Assembly (NCBI GenBank): GCA_025351345.1
Contig: JANXWB010000044.1
Location: 30,149 to 94,148 of the forward strand
Direction: 5' to 3'
From: Synechococcales cyanobacterium GL140_1_metabat_312
GTDB lineage: Bacteria; Cyanobacteriota; Cyanobacteriia; Leptolyngbyales; Leptolyngbyaceae
DNA: 64,000 nucleotides
Shown here: in pieces, positions 9,692 through 19,039 of the stretch
Position numbering within the stretch: position 1 is the stretch's first letter
How the letters are laid out: each line of letters begins with the position of its first letter
The notes under the pieces: generated by a model
Database searches by the model: none
Seen by the model: the letters and a program-made list of their open reading frames with translations, nothing else
What the model was told of the DNA's origin: nothing
Position numbers and translations under genes: made by a program

Positions 9692-10960
9692 ATGACCTTG
9701 ACCAAGCGGGCAATCGTTCTAGGAACCACTGTAATTGCCCTAACGGCGGTGACAGTGTCGCTGGCGGGGATCAACTTTTCTCGCGGAGCAGGTTCACCGT
9801 CGAAGGCTTTGGTGGATGAGGTGTGGCAGGTGATCGATAATTCTTATGTGGATGGGACGTTCAATCAGACGGATTGGCGATCGGTCCGGCGGGATTTTAT
9901 GGGGCGCGAATACAAGGATAAGACTCAGGCATATCTAGCGATTCGGGAAATGCTCAAGAAGCTCAATGATCCCTATACTCGGTTCATGGATCCTGAAGAA
10001 TTTAAGAACATGAAGGTTGAAACGTCGGGCGAACTGATTGGGGTAGGAATTCAGCTAGCGGCTGATGAGAAAACAAAAAAATTGACCGTGATCTCTCCTA
10101 TTGAAGGCAGTCCGGCATCGAAAGCGGGTATTTTATCCAAAGACATCATTATTAAAATTGATGATCAATCCACTGAAGGTATGGATTTGAACAAAGCCGT
10201 CACTCTCATTCGTGGAGAATCGGGCACGTCGGTGAAGCTCACGATACAGCGTGGCACCCAGATGATGGATTACAACTTGAAGCGCGATCGGATTGAATTG
10301 CATCCTGTTAGTTCAAATGTGCAAAAGACAACAGCGGGTGAGACAGGTTACATTCGTCTACGCCAGTTTAGTGCGCCTGCGGTTAAAGAAATGCGCGAGG
10401 CCATTCGGAATTTAGAAAAGCAAAATGTGGCGGGTTATGTCTTAGATTTACGATCGAATCCCGGTGGATTGTTGAATGCAAGTGTAGAAATTAGTCGCAT
10501 GTTGATTAAAGACGGCACAATAGTTTCGACGGTTAATCGTCAAGGTGTGTCCGATCGGCAAACGGCAAATAATTCGACCTTGACGGATAAGCCTGTGGTG
10601 GTGTTAGTGGATGGTGGGTCGGCGAGTGCCAGTGAAATAGTCTCTGGAGCGCTGCAAGATAATAAACGGGCTAAGATTGTTGGTATTAGGACCTTTGGTA
10701 AGGGACTGGTGCAGTCGGTAAGAGAACTTGGGGATAATGAATCTGGAATGGCGGTTACAATTGCGAAATATCTGACTCCAAATGGTCGCGATATTAATAA
10801 GCATGGCATTGATCCTGATGTGGAGATCAAACTAACAGAACCCCAACAAAAAGAACTTCAGGCCGATCGGGATAAAATAGGAACGCCTGCTGATCCGCAA
10901 TTCGGCAAAGCTATTCAAGTGTTATCCGAAGAAATTAACGTAAAAAAAGCGGGCAAATAA
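9692..10960 (+). CDS. S41 family C-terminal processing peptidase
   Basis: A 422-residue exported protease of the CtpA/Prc group. An N-terminal signal or anchor (residues ~5-28) is followed by the conserved DEVWQVIDNSYVDGTFN block and a PDZ domain (~residues 105-185, with ELIGVGIQL and SPASKAGIL). The S41 catalytic domain contains GYVLDLRSNPGG, then GGSASASE with Ser312 and TFGKG with Lys337. The 25-residue Ser-Lys spacing is that of the family dyad. Cyanobacteria have several paralogues (CtpA matures the PSII D1 precursor; CtpB and CtpC have other substrates), and the sequence alone does not tell which one this is. Confidence 0.93.
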   Translation: MTLTKRAIVLGTTVIALTAVTVSLAGINFSRGAGSPSKALVDEVWQVIDNSYVDGTFNQTDWRSVRRDFMGREYKDKTQAYLAIREMLKKLNDPYTRFMDPEEFKNMKVETSGELIGVGIQLAADEKTKKLTVISPIEGSPASKAGILSKDIIIKIDDQSTEGMDLNKAVTLIRGESGTSVKLTIQRGTQMMDYNLKRDRIELHPVSSNVQKTTAGETGYIRLRQFSAPAVKEMREAIRNLEKQNVAGYVLDLRSNPGGLLNASVEISRMLIKDGTIVSTVNRQGVSDRQTANNSTLTDKPVVVLVDGGSASASEIVSGALQDNKRAKIVGIRTFGKGLVQSVRELGDNESGMAVTIAKYLTPNGRDINKHGIDPDVEIKLTEPQQKELQADRDKIGTPADPQFGKAIQVLSEEINVKKAGK

Positions 10961-11083
10961 CGCTAGGAATACAAGTGTGATCTTTATCTATATCGATGAT
11001 ATTGAAAGAACGCTTGCTACCTTTCTGATGATGGTATGGAGGAGACGTTCCAGTTTTTCCAAACATTCAAACATTAGAAATCA

Positions 11084-11196
11084 GTTGATTGATGAGGATG
11101 AATAGCGATCGCTCTTCTAGAATAAAAAATCTCTTCAGTATTCATAATACTCATTCAATCATCGATTGCAGATCCAATGAGAAATATCATTAGTTG
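11084..11196. repeat. Imperfect direct repeat, left copy, flanking the toxin-antitoxin pair
   Basis: This stretch matches 11774-11902 in the same orientation: GTTGATTGATGAGGA, then CTTCTAGAATAAAAA, TTC.GTATTCATAAT and CTCATTCAATCATCGAT are shared, with scattered substitutions and two gaps. The right copy includes the last codons of the NACHT gene. The left copy is a decayed version of the same 3' end, read on the minus strand as Q-L-M-I-F-L-I-G-S-A-I-D-D-stop. Confidence 0.85.
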
Positions 11197-11217
11197 CCGA
11201 TCGCCAAAATAAAATAC

Positions 11218-11475
11218 CTAATTAATCAATCTCTCGTACTCGTCGTGTGTGCCAATCCAAATCCAATAATAATTTTCTCCTTTTTTCAAAGCCAATGCTC
11301 GAAATCCACCACTAATTCGAGCAGACCAAAGCGTTTTTCCTACTTTTTTAAAATGTAAGGATGGGTGAAATAAATTCTCTTGCCAAAGCTGATAAGCTTT
11401 TTGGGCTGGCTCTTTTACTTCTGGAGAGAGTTTTGCATAGGATTTCCAAAAGTCAGCCGTTGTTAAGGACTTCAT
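11218..11475 (-). CDS. RelE/ParE-superfamily toxin
   Basis: An 85-residue basic protein: KSYAKLSPEVKEPAQKAYQLWQ, then LHFKKVGKTLWSARISGGFRAL, then YYWIWIGTHDEYERLI. The order of two helices, 'K.v...lWs.Ri..gfRal' strand pair and the 'iWIGtHdeYErli' end is that of ParE/RelE-type toxins common in cyanobacteria. Members either cleave mRNA at the ribosome or poison gyrase; the target is not decided here. Its start overlaps the 3' end of the upstream antitoxin ORF by 23 bases, the usual coupling of type II pairs. Confidence 0.83.
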   Translation of the reverse strand: MKSLTTADFWKSYAKLSPEVKEPAQKAYQLWQENLFHPSLHFKKVGKTLWSARISGGFRALALKKGENYYWIWIGTHDEYERLIN

Positions 11476-11674
11476 GGAGTTCTCTCACTTGGTTGATTTC
11501 AATAGCTGCTTCTGCCCTAGCAATCAAAGCATCTAGTTTTCCAGTTGCCAGATCTGTTTCTAATTGGTTATCCCATCGCTGGTTCAAGTAGTCCTGAAGC
11601 CACTTTGCAAGATCACGAATTTCAGCTTCTGGCATTTTTTCGATCGCAGCTTCTACTTCAAATCGAGTTGTCAT
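11453..11674 (-). CDS. Antitoxin of the 11.4-kb toxin-antitoxin pair
   Basis: A 73-residue acidic protein (MTTRFEVEAAIEKMPEAEIRDLAKWLQDYLNQRWD, continuing LETDLATGKLDALIARAEAAI). The segments 'vE.AI..lpe.e.reLa.WL.dy....wD.q.e.D...GklD.L...A' form the standard partner pattern of cyanobacterial ParE-like toxins. It is encoded immediately upstream of, and overlapping, the toxin gene. Its role is inferred from partner, size, charge and pattern. The pair lies entirely between two direct repeats (11084-11196 and 11774-11902). Confidence 0.8.
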   Translation of the reverse strand: MTTRFEVEAAIEKMPEAEIRDLAKWLQDYLNQRWDNQLETDLATGKLDALIARAEAAIEINQVRELHEVLNNG

Positions 11675-11773
11675 ACAAAACCTCTATTGTTGAACGACAT
11701 TTCTACATTATCGCATCAAATTTCGATCGATCACTTTCCTCTAATGAAAACAGTATTACGTAGAAATAGATCG

Positions 11774-11902
11774 GTTGATTGATGAGGACGAATAGAGATC
11801 GACTGCCCTTCTAGAATAAAAATCTTTTCGGTATTCATAATTCTCATTCAATCATCGATCGCAGCCCATCGATCGCCGCTCCAATGGGAACATCATCAGG
11901 TT
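11774..11902. repeat. Imperfect direct repeat, right copy, overlapping the NACHT gene 3' end
   Basis: This is the partner of 11084-11196. Bases 11844-11902 are the last ~19 codons and stop of the NACHT ATPase gene (minus strand), and 11774-11843 is its downstream flank. Both parts are repeated to the left of the toxin-antitoxin pair, so the repeat copies a gene end plus its flank. Confidence 0.85.
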
Positions 11903-14618
11903 GAGTCTCAATCCATTGAACTACATCGGGAAGAATAGTTTCAGATTTTTGATTCAATCGGCTTAATGCTTTTGCTGAACTAGAACGTATATAAGGGGCA
12001 TTATCATTGAGTAATCTGAATAATCCAGACACCACCTCCGTTGATGTATTCCCCAATTTAACCAACGATTCTGCCGTAGACAATCGCACATCAGAATCCT
12101 CATTTTTGAGTAAGTCAAACCATCTATTTACCCCTTCTCTCGACCCATCTACCAATTGGTCGAATGACATCAATGGCAACATTGATATCATCAAATCCTT
12201 CAATACCTTAACGGCCTCATCGTTTTCGAGTAAGTCATGCAATTCATTTCGCACCTTCGACGAAGTATTTTCCGCAATTTTAAGTAACGAGAATCTCGCA
12301 TGACGACGTTCTCTATGACTAGAGCTTTCATTTTTGAATAAGCTGATCAGCACTTCGATCGCCTTCTCCTCCTGCCCCAAAGAAGCCTGAAATTCGAGTA
12401 ATCTAAACCGATCGATCGCCTCCCCACAGTCATTTAATCTATTCCAAATCTCCCTTTCAAAAGCAGTTCCACCCAAACGATGAATTATTTTAGAGCCTTC
12501 TTCTCTCGCTTCCTCTCCCATTCGTTCAGTATCCCCAACCTCGATCGCAACTAACCGATCGAGAATTTCCCCGACCAATTCCGGTGCCACCACTTTCAAA
12601 TCCACCGGGTCTTCCGTCAAACACCAACCCACAAAAAACAAATCTTGATGTAACCACTTCTCATACTCACTTCCCGCCTTCAACACTGCCTCAATCGCCT
12701 TAGCCGCCCGCTTTTTCTTCAGCTTCGACACCAGCAACAACAACACCTCACGCCAATGTCCATCATGCAAATGATCTCGAATATGATCCAAAATCACCTC
12801 ATCCTCACCCTCCTCAAACCGATCGTAAATCTCCTCCGCCGTCAAATACTCCTGAAACGTTTTATGAACAAACGCATACCGATCGCGCCCCTGTTCATTT
12901 AGCAATCCCGTCCGCCGCTGAATGAAATCAACAAACCGTCCCGATTCCTGTTTCGCCTCATGTGGCTTACAAGATTTCAGATTACAAATCTGCTTACATA
13001 ACTGTCGAATCAATTCATCCTTATCAATCAGCGTTCCACTATCTGTCTCCCCAGCATTTCCCTGATCATGAATCCAATAGGCTAACTTCTTCAACACATA
13101 CAATAAGTCATCCGCCTTCAAATACTCCAAAACCTCATACAGCTTCAACTCCTTCCCACTATCCCAACTCGTCAACAACGTCTCCACCGCCTTCTCATAC
13201 AGCTTAAAGCGCTGCCTCGGCAACTCCGCTTGATAGCGATGAATCAACGCAATAATCGTCAACAACAATGGATTTTCTGCTAGTTTTTGAATGCGGTCGT
13301 TCCCCTTAAATGCCTTCTGCAAATCCGCCTTCAACCGATCGGCCTTAGCCTTATCATCCTTTACCCGACTGTCATACCAATGCTCAATAAATTCATTCCG
13401 TTGCCTCTCATCAAATGGCTCCAACGTATAATGCGGAAACTCATCCAAATTAAAAAAGTCCCACCGATACCCCGCCGGACGCGACGTAATCACCGCCGGA
13501 TTATCCTGATACCGATGCAAAAAAGTCTCAATCTCCTCCGCAACCTTCCGCCGCTGCGCCTCATCCACAACCTCATCCAATCCATCCAACAAAATCAACG
13601 CCTTCCCCCGATCGAGCCAATATTCAAAAAACCCGATCGGCAAACTTTTCACCGTCATCTTCTCAGCATACGATCGTAAATACTCCAATAACCCCACTCC
13701 CGGCGACAAAATCCAATCCCGAATTCTGACAACGATCGGCAACCAATCCCCATTCGCATCAAACCCAATATTCGTCGGATCATTCGCCAACATCAACCCC
13801 AAATAACTCGCCAACGTCGTCTTTCCCGAACCCGGCGCACCCAACAACACCGCCTTATTTTTAGACTGTTTCAACACATCACGAGCCGAAATTCTAGGAG
13901 AACTCCGATCGCGAATTGCCCATTCTTTTTGTTCCTCTAACAGCGATCGACTTTGATCACTACCAAACATTCCATCCATCAAAATATCTTTAGCACCCTT
14001 ACGATCGAACATTCTCCCAATTGACTTACTTTGCTCCTCTCGCACATCCGGCATCACAAAAATCTGTTCTAAAGTCTCCTGCTTCTCCACCTCATCCCCC
14101 GGCACCGCAATCCCCACAAACTTCACGTCATCCAATCGTTGCGCCAACTGCCTCAAATATTGCTCCTTTGCCACCTGAAAAACGATCGCCGCCTTCGTCC
14201 GATCGAAATACGTCTGAGCAAACGTCTTCACCCACCGCTCCAGACTCCCAGCCATCAATTCCAGCTTCAACTCCGCCGCAACTGACTCAACAACCTTCAC
14301 CAAACAATCAACCTCAATATTGCCACTCTCCTCCAAAGGTTTGCGCAGCTCCGCGAGTGTTGCTGAATGTTCAATGACTTTAGCTAATAGTGCATCGCGA
14401 TCGTTCTCATAACAGCGATAGAACAAATGTTGCGAAGGTGGATACAAATCGTCCTCAGCCTTTGCCTCCGCAATCCCGGCCGCCACTGCCTTCTCTAACT
14501 CCCCCGGAAAAATCTTTGCCTTTCCCTTCTCCACCCCAATCCCTGCCAGCTTTGCTGCTCCAGAACTCACCGCAGCCTTAACCGCAACCCCACCAAGCAA
14601 GGCCCACTCAATCACCAT
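11844..14618 (-). CDS. NACHT-domain STAND NTPase with C-terminal HEAT-like repeats
   Basis: A 924-residue protein when started at MVIEWALLGG (ATG 14616-14618, preceded by GGCGAG); the ORF can extend 15 residues to 14663. Residues 1-200 form a mainly helical N-terminal region with no recognised effector. The NACHT core has Walker A GAPGSGKTT (260-268), Walker B ALILLDGLDEV (340-350) and the following ITSRPAGY. The winged-helix region holds FVHKTFQEYLTAEEI. The last ~150 residues contain HEAT-like pairs (VNRWFDLLKNEDSDVRLSTA, then LLNDNAPYIRSSSAKAL). Bacterial NACHT proteins include anti-phage NLR-like systems and regulators; defence is an inference. No partner gene other than the repeat-flanked toxin-antitoxin pair downstream is visible. 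Confidence 0.88.
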   Translation of the reverse strand: MVIEWALLGGVAVKAAVSSGAAKLAGIGVEKGKAKIFPGELEKAVAAGIAEAKAEDDLYPPSQHLFYRCYENDRDALLAKVIEHSATLAELRKPLEESGNIEVDCLVKVVESVAAELKLELMAGSLERWVKTFAQTYFDRTKAAIVFQVAKEQYLRQLAQRLDDVKFVGIAVPGDEVEKQETLEQIFVMPDVREEQSKSIGRMFDRKGAKDILMDGMFGSDQSRSLLEEQKEWAIRDRSSPRISARDVLKQSKNKAVLLGAPGSGKTTLASYLGLMLANDPTNIGFDANGDWLPIVVRIRDWILSPGVGLLEYLRSYAEKMTVKSLPIGFFEYWLDRGKALILLDGLDEVVDEAQRRKVAEEIETFLHRYQDNPAVITSRPAGYRWDFFNLDEFPHYTLEPFDERQRNEFIEHWYDSRVKDDKAKADRLKADLQKAFKGNDRIQKLAENPLLLTIIALIHRYQAELPRQRFKLYEKAVETLLTSWDSGKELKLYEVLEYLKADDLLYVLKKLAYWIHDQGNAGETDSGTLIDKDELIRQLCKQICNLKSCKPHEAKQESGRFVDFIQRRTGLLNEQGRDRYAFVHKTFQEYLTAEEIYDRFEEGEDEVILDHIRDHLHDGHWREVLLLLVSKLKKKRAAKAIEAVLKAGSEYEKWLHQDLFFVGWCLTEDPVDLKVVAPELVGEILDRLVAIEVGDTERMGEEAREEGSKIIHRLGGTAFEREIWNRLNDCGEAIDRFRLLEFQASLGQEEKAIEVLISLFKNESSSHRERRHARFSLLKIAENTSSKVRNELHDLLENDEAVKVLKDLMISMLPLMSFDQLVDGSREGVNRWFDLLKNEDSDVRLSTAESLVKLGNTSTEVVSGLFRLLNDNAPYIRSSSAKALSRLNQKSETILPDVVQWIETQPDDVPIGAAIDGLRSMIE

Positions 14619-14833
14619 AGTAATCTCGCCAGCACATTCAGAATTTCCTCTATTATGCTGCAAAATCTAAAAAAATGTTTCACCTAAAGACGTTCGTCGT
14701 CTCGAAGGGACTTTCGCTATTAGTCCACAATTCATTCGTAAGTGGTCTATGAAAAAGATGATGACCTTTTGTCGGTCGGAGACGATCGAATCAATAAATT
14801 ATTGATAGTATTAGCTACTCATTTAGTCACTAA

Positions 14834-15847
14834 TCACGACAATTCCCAAGTCCAAGGACGCTTAGCTGTAGCTTTCTCTTTGGGAAATGCTTTGCTCCAA
14901 TAGGTTGAAATTTGTTTGAGATCCACATTACCGCCACTAACAATTACTCCAATTCGCGCCCCAGGTTGATTAACAATACCTTCTAAAAGGGCCGTTGCTG
15001 CCAATGCCCCCGTCGGTTCCACCACAATCTTCAACCGCTCCCATAAATAGAACATCGATCGGGCAATAGCAGCATCACTGACCGTTACCATATCTTGAAC
15101 TTGTTCTAAAACAATGGGAAACGTTAATTCACCTAAGGATTTAGATCGGGCACCATCGGCAATGGTATTTGTTTTTTCTGTGCGCTGTAATTTTCCCGAC
15201 AAAAACGATCGGGTTGCATCATCCGCGAGCTTAGGTTCAACGCCAATAATTTGACAGTTTGGTGATAAGTAATGGGCCGCGATTGCACTACCCGAAATCA
15301 AACCGCCACCGCCCACACACACTAACAACAAATCCAAATTACCCACCTCTTCAATCAATTCTTTTACCGCCGTTCCTTGCCCCGCAATGATGTCAGGATG
15401 ATCAAACGGGGGAATTAGAATGGCACCTGTTTTTTCTAAAATTTCCTGCGCTACCGATTCACGGGTTTGAAGGTTACGATCGTAAAAAACAATTTGTGCG
15501 CCATAATCACGGGCTGCATTTTGTTTTACCAATGGTGCATCGCTTGGCATCACAATGGTCACATCGATATCCAACAATTTTCCTGCTAAAGCCATTCCTT
15601 GGGCATGATTCCCTGATGAATAGGCTATTGCCCCTCGTTTACGATCGGCGGCATTCAACTGTGACAATGCATTGTAAGCGCCCCGAAATTTGAATGATCC
15701 GGTACGTTGAAAATTCTCGCATTTAAAAAAGACTTGGCTTTTAGTGCGATCGTCAATGAGGGTGGAGGCCATAACGGGCGATCGGTGGGCAATTCCCTTT
15801 AGCCGATCAGCCGCCCGATCGATGTGGTCATAGGAAATTGTAGACAT
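14834..15847 (-). CDS. PLP-dependent threonine/serine dehydratase-like enzyme (fold type II)
   Basis: A 337-residue single-domain enzyme. Lys53 in SFKFRGAYN binds PLP, SSGNHAQGMALAG binds the substrate carboxylate, and VCVGGGGLISG is the PLP-phosphate loop. It lacks the C-terminal ACT domains of biosynthetic IlvA (~500 residues). Its length fits catabolic threonine ammonia-lyase, serine racemase or threo-3-hydroxyaspartate ammonia-lyase. The reaction is beta-elimination or racemisation of a hydroxy-amino acid, and which one cannot be read from sequence. It follows phoH by 17 bp on the same strand, so the two are probably co-transcribed. Confidence 0.9.
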   Translation of the reverse strand: MSTISYDHIDRAADRLKGIAHRSPVMASTLIDDRTKSQVFFKCENFQRTGSFKFRGAYNALSQLNAADRKRGAIAYSSGNHAQGMALAGKLLDIDVTIVMPSDAPLVKQNAARDYGAQIVFYDRNLQTRESVAQEILEKTGAILIPPFDHPDIIAGQGTAVKELIEEVGNLDLLLVCVGGGGLISGSAIAAHYLSPNCQIIGVEPKLADDATRSFLSGKLQRTEKTNTIADGARSKSLGELTFPIVLEQVQDMVTVSDAAIARSMFYLWERLKIVVEPTGALAATALLEGIVNQPGARIGVIVSGGNVDLKQISTYWSKAFPKEKATAKRPWTWELS

Positions 15848-15864
15848 GAATAATCCTGAAAATT

Positions 15865-16818
15865 TTACAGATCTTGCGCTTCATAGGCTTCCACAATGCG
15901 CTGGACTAAGGCATGACGCACCACGTCCGATCGATTGAAATAGCAAAACGATGTGCCTTCAACTTGGCCCAAAATCTTCTCTGCTGTCGCCAATCCTGAC
16001 ACTTGACTAGGTAATAAATCTGTTTGAGTTAAATCGCCTGTCACTACCATTTTAGATTTAAACCCAATTCGAGTTAACAACATTTTCATTTGTGCTGGGG
16101 TTGTATTTTGTGCCTCATCCACAATCACAAATGCATTGTTCAATGTCCGACCGCGCATGTATGCGATCGGGGCCACTTCAATAATTTGGCGCTCCATCAA
16201 ATTGGTAATTTTTTCGGGTTCAATAAAATCATGCAGCGCATCATAAAGCGGACGAAGATAGGGATCGATTTTCTGCTGCAAATCCCCTGGCAGAAACCCT
16301 AGCTTTTCCCCCGCTTCCACCGCTGGACGAGTTAAGATAATCCGCTCATACTCGTTATTTAGTAAGGCTTGAACCGCCAGGACGGCAGCTAGATAAGTTT
16401 TTCCAGTTCCCGCTGGGCCAATGCCAAAGGTCAAATCGTGGTTCCGAATTGCTTCAACGTAGTGTCGCTGACGAAAGGTCTTCGTCCGAATCATTTCCCC
16501 TTTGCGATTTTTGCCCAAATTATCAGATTGCATGGCCTTCAGCGAAGACTCTTGCCCAGACTCTAGCGCATGGGCTGCTGTCTGAACATCAACATCCGTA
16601 ATCACTTTACCGACGCTCCAATACGGTTCAAGCGCTTTGAGGATGCGATTTGCACGATGAATTTGATTGTTGGTGCCTGAAATTAAGAGATCTTGGCCGC
16701 GCATTACAATTTTTGCACCCGTCATTCGGGTTAGGGTTCGGAGATTGACTTCTCGTTCTCCAGCTAGAGCAATGGCACTGTCAATGGTCGGTAACTCTAA
16801 GGTCAGGGTGTCGGGCAT
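15865..16818 (-). CDS. PhoH family P-loop ATPase
   Basis: A 317-residue cytoplasmic protein with an N-terminal KH-like segment (residues ~20-70, NLRTLTRMTGAKIVMRGQD) and a helicase-like ATPase domain. Walker A is FGIGPAGTGKTYLA and Walker B is NAFVIVDEAQNTTP, followed by VVTGDLTQTDLL. This is the PhoL/PhoH layout, linked in bacteria to RNA metabolism and ribosome maturation near YbeY; no ybeY gene is in this window. It is preceded by the rpsP terminator, so it must use its own promoter between 16819 and 16890. Confidence 0.93.
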   Translation of the reverse strand: MPDTLTLELPTIDSAIALAGEREVNLRTLTRMTGAKIVMRGQDLLISGTNNQIHRANRILKALEPYWSVGKVITDVDVQTAAHALESGQESSLKAMQSDNLGKNRKGEMIRTKTFRQRHYVEAIRNHDLTFGIGPAGTGKTYLAAVLAVQALLNNEYERIILTRPAVEAGEKLGFLPGDLQQKIDPYLRPLYDALHDFIEPEKITNLMERQIIEVAPIAYMRGRTLNNAFVIVDEAQNTTPAQMKMLLTRIGFKSKMVVTGDLTQTDLLPSQVSGLATAEKILGQVEGTSFCYFNRSDVVRHALVQRIVEAYEAQDL

Positions 16819-16890
16819 AGCGGCTCAACTGAAGAAGTACAGGTTCTTGTTATCGTACCGCGTCAACTGTGGGGCTGGCGAATTAGTCAT

Positions 16891-16916
16891 AAAAAACGCC
16901 CTGATCATTCAGAGCG
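16891..16916 (-). terminator. Intrinsic terminator downstream of rpsP
   Basis: Read on the minus strand, CGCTCTGA-ATGA-TCAGGGCG (8-bp stem with one G.U pair, 4-nt loop) is followed by TTTTTT. It separates rpsP from phoH. The rest of the 345-base gap 16819-17163 shows no gene. Confidence 0.75.
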
Positions 16917-17163
16917 ATTCTTATACATTGAATTCTTAATTCAGAAGGGTGGGGACTTTAGCTTTTGAGTGAGTCGGATCAAGAGGAGATTGGGCGATAC
17001 CTGGGAGTATCCTCATGAATTTCAACTGAAATGATGTGACCCGAGATTTTCCTAATACAATCCAATGTCTGACGAATGGATCGAATGTTGTTACAATCTC
17101 GACCATCAGGGCCGCCCGCGATCGGACCCACGTCTAAAAGGATAAAGCCTGACCTCTGATGAA

Positions 17164-17460
17164 TTACTCAGCGGGTGCGGCTGGTGCTTCTACAGTGACA
17201 GTTTTACGAACTTTAGCCGATTCTTTGGGCAGTAAATTTGCCTTGATCAACAAGCTTCTAACGGTGTCAGTGGGCTGTGCGCCTTTTTTGAGCCAATCTG
17301 CAACGGCTTCTTCGTTAAATCGAGTTTCGTTGTTGCGAGGATTGTGGAATCCAATTTCAGCAACGGGACGACCGTCACGACGGGAAGTACTTTGAGCGAC
17401 CACAACACGGTAGCTGACTTCACGTTTTTTACCCATACGCTTCAATCGCAGTTTAAGCAT
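17164..17460 (-). CDS. rpsP: 30S ribosomal protein S16
   Basis: A 98-residue protein starting [20 protein letters not shown] and carrying the family pattern ([17 protein letters not shown], then [23 protein letters not shown]). S16 binds 16S rRNA early in small-subunit assembly. The C-terminal ~12 residues ([12 protein letters not shown]) are an Ala/Pro/Glu-rich extension past the usual ~85-residue core. The common partners (ffh, KH-domain protein, rimM) are not adjacent. Confidence 0.97.
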   Translation of the reverse strand: MLKLRLKRMGKKREVSYRVVVAQSTSRRDGRPVAEIGFHNPRNNETRFNEEAVADWLKKGAQPTDTVRSLLIKANLLPKESAKVRKTVTVEAPAAPAE

Positions 17461-17630
17461 GGCTTATGTTAGCATTCCCAATATTTTACATAATTTGCTT
17501 GCCTAGGATATCACAGATGGGCCGACGATCGGTCGCAGGATTGATAATTGCTTGATGCGTTTGTGGCTTGATGCTTCTGTGAAAGCGATAATAGTGTCGT
17601 TGCTGATTTGTTCAACGGCTTCGATCACAA

Positions 17631-17655
17631 ATGAAATAAGAAATGCTTATTTCAT
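17631..17655 (-). terminator. AT-rich hairpin past the antiporter gene
   Basis: ATGAAATAAG-AAATG-CTTATTTCAT is a perfect 10-bp stem with a 5-nt loop, 30 bases beyond the stop of the antiporter gene. The stem is AT-rich and the T-run that follows is short, so terminator activity is plausible but unproven. Confidence 0.45.
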
Positions 17656-17684
17656 CTATCACAACGATTTTTATTACTTTTTCA

Positions 17685-18968
17685 TTACTTTGTAGATTCA
17701 ACGAACAATGCAGCCAATCGCTGATTTCGAGTCTCAATCCGCCGATCGTACCAGTTCATAAGTGGTGTTGAAGTAATGCCGTGTAGCACAATAGAGATCA
17801 CCACGGTGATTAGCGTAATCCAAGAGATTTGCTCTCCAACTTCAGATTTTAAACCCTCTCCCAATGAATAAAATAAGTAGTAAAGTGAACCGACTCCTCG
17901 AATCCCAAACCAACCCAATAGCCAAGGCCGAATAGGATTCGTATTCTGCCCCATACTGCTGATCCAAGCGCCTACTGGACGGATGACAAACAATAGTAAA
18001 AACGCAATCAGGAGTCCCTGGCCGCCATATTTGACAATAGGCTCAATGCGTAAGAGTGAACCTAGTAACAAGATTGTTCCAATTTCAGCCAGCTTTTCAA
18101 TCGTCTCAGTAAATTCTAGCTGAGAATTCTTTTTTTCTGGGTCGTGGTAGTGCCGTTGTGTCGTAATACCTGCTATAAACACCGCTAGAAAACCGTATCC
18201 ATTCACAAATTCTGTCAATGAATAAGTAAGTAGAATAATACTTAGTCCTACAAAGTCTTCCATCAAAGCATCCACCCGATGGAATTTCTGAAGCTTGTTG
18301 TCTACCCAAATCACACTTCGAGCCACCATGACACCCATAGCAAGCCCGGCAGTGATCGCCCAAACTAAATCCACCATGACCCACTCGGTCGCCCAGTTTT
18401 GCCATTGAGTATCCTTCAGCCAACGCAATCCAAAATAGACAAAGGGAAAAGCAAGGGCATCGTTTAAGCCTCCTTCTGAGGTCAGCCCAAACCGAAGTTC
18501 ATCGCGATCGTTAGGATGAGAAATTTGGACTTCTGAGGCAAGAACAGGATCCGTCGGAGCCAAGATTGCCCCTAGTAAAATTGCTGCACCGACTCCCATT
18601 CCTAGCCCCCAGTACCCGATCGCCGCAACTGAAAAAATGCAAATGGGCATCAATATCCCAATCAGCCTTGCTGTTGACTGCCAAGCCCAAGCCCGAAGCG
18701 GTCGATTCATTTTTAGCCCACAGCTAAAGAGCGAGATAATCACAACTAGCTCAGTCAACCGTTCTAAAAACTCTGCTCCAGGACGAATTTGAACCAAGTT
18801 AAAACCATAAGGACTCATCAGAATCCCAACAATTAAGTAGATAAGAGCATAGGAAATAGGAAGACGTGAAATCCAACCCGACCCTAAGGTCACAACTATT
18901 AGCAGGAATCCAATAACAAACAGATAAATAATGTGGTAATCCATACACCGCTCTATGCTACGAATCAT
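17685..18968 (-). CDS. CPA1-type cation/proton antiporter
   Basis: A 427-residue protein with about twelve predicted membrane helices. Family marks are AILLGAILAPTDPVLASEVQ (helix 4 TDP-type motif) and the GLTSEGGLNDALAFPFVY segment containing the paired Asn-Asp of electroneutral Na+/H+ exchangers. Such proteins swap cytoplasmic Na+ or K+ for H+ at the plasma or thylakoid membrane for pH and salt homeostasis. No C-terminal RCK or UspA regulatory domain is attached. The upstream 11 residues before MDYHIIYLFVIGF may be non-coding: an alternative ATG gives a cleaner first membrane segment. Confidence 0.92.
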   Translation of the reverse strand: MIRSIERCMDYHIIYLFVIGFLLIVVTLGSGWISRLPISYALIYLIVGILMSPYGFNLVQIRPGAEFLERLTELVVIISLFSCGLKMNRPLRAWAWQSTARLIGILMPICIFSVAAIGYWGLGMGVGAAILLGAILAPTDPVLASEVQISHPNDRDELRFGLTSEGGLNDALAFPFVYFGLRWLKDTQWQNWATEWVMVDLVWAITAGLAMGVMVARSVIWVDNKLQKFHRVDALMEDFVGLSIILLTYSLTEFVNGYGFLAVFIAGITTQRHYHDPEKKNSQLEFTETIEKLAEIGTILLLGSLLRIEPIVKYGGQGLLIAFLLLFVIRPVGAWISSMGQNTNPIRPWLLGWFGIRGVGSLYYLFYSLGEGLKSEVGEQISWITLITVVISIVLHGITSTPLMNWYDRRIETRNQRLAALFVESTK

Positions 18969-19039
18969 TCCAATCGTTTCGTAACTTCAAAATTGCGATC
19001 GAGCCATACAAAATAGATGGTCGATCGCAATTCTATGAT

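Noticed and set aside
14154..14225. C-rich plus-strand ORFs opposite the NACHT gene
   Set aside because: Their Ser/Pro/Thr-rich translations are the mirror of the NACHT coding frame, not genes.
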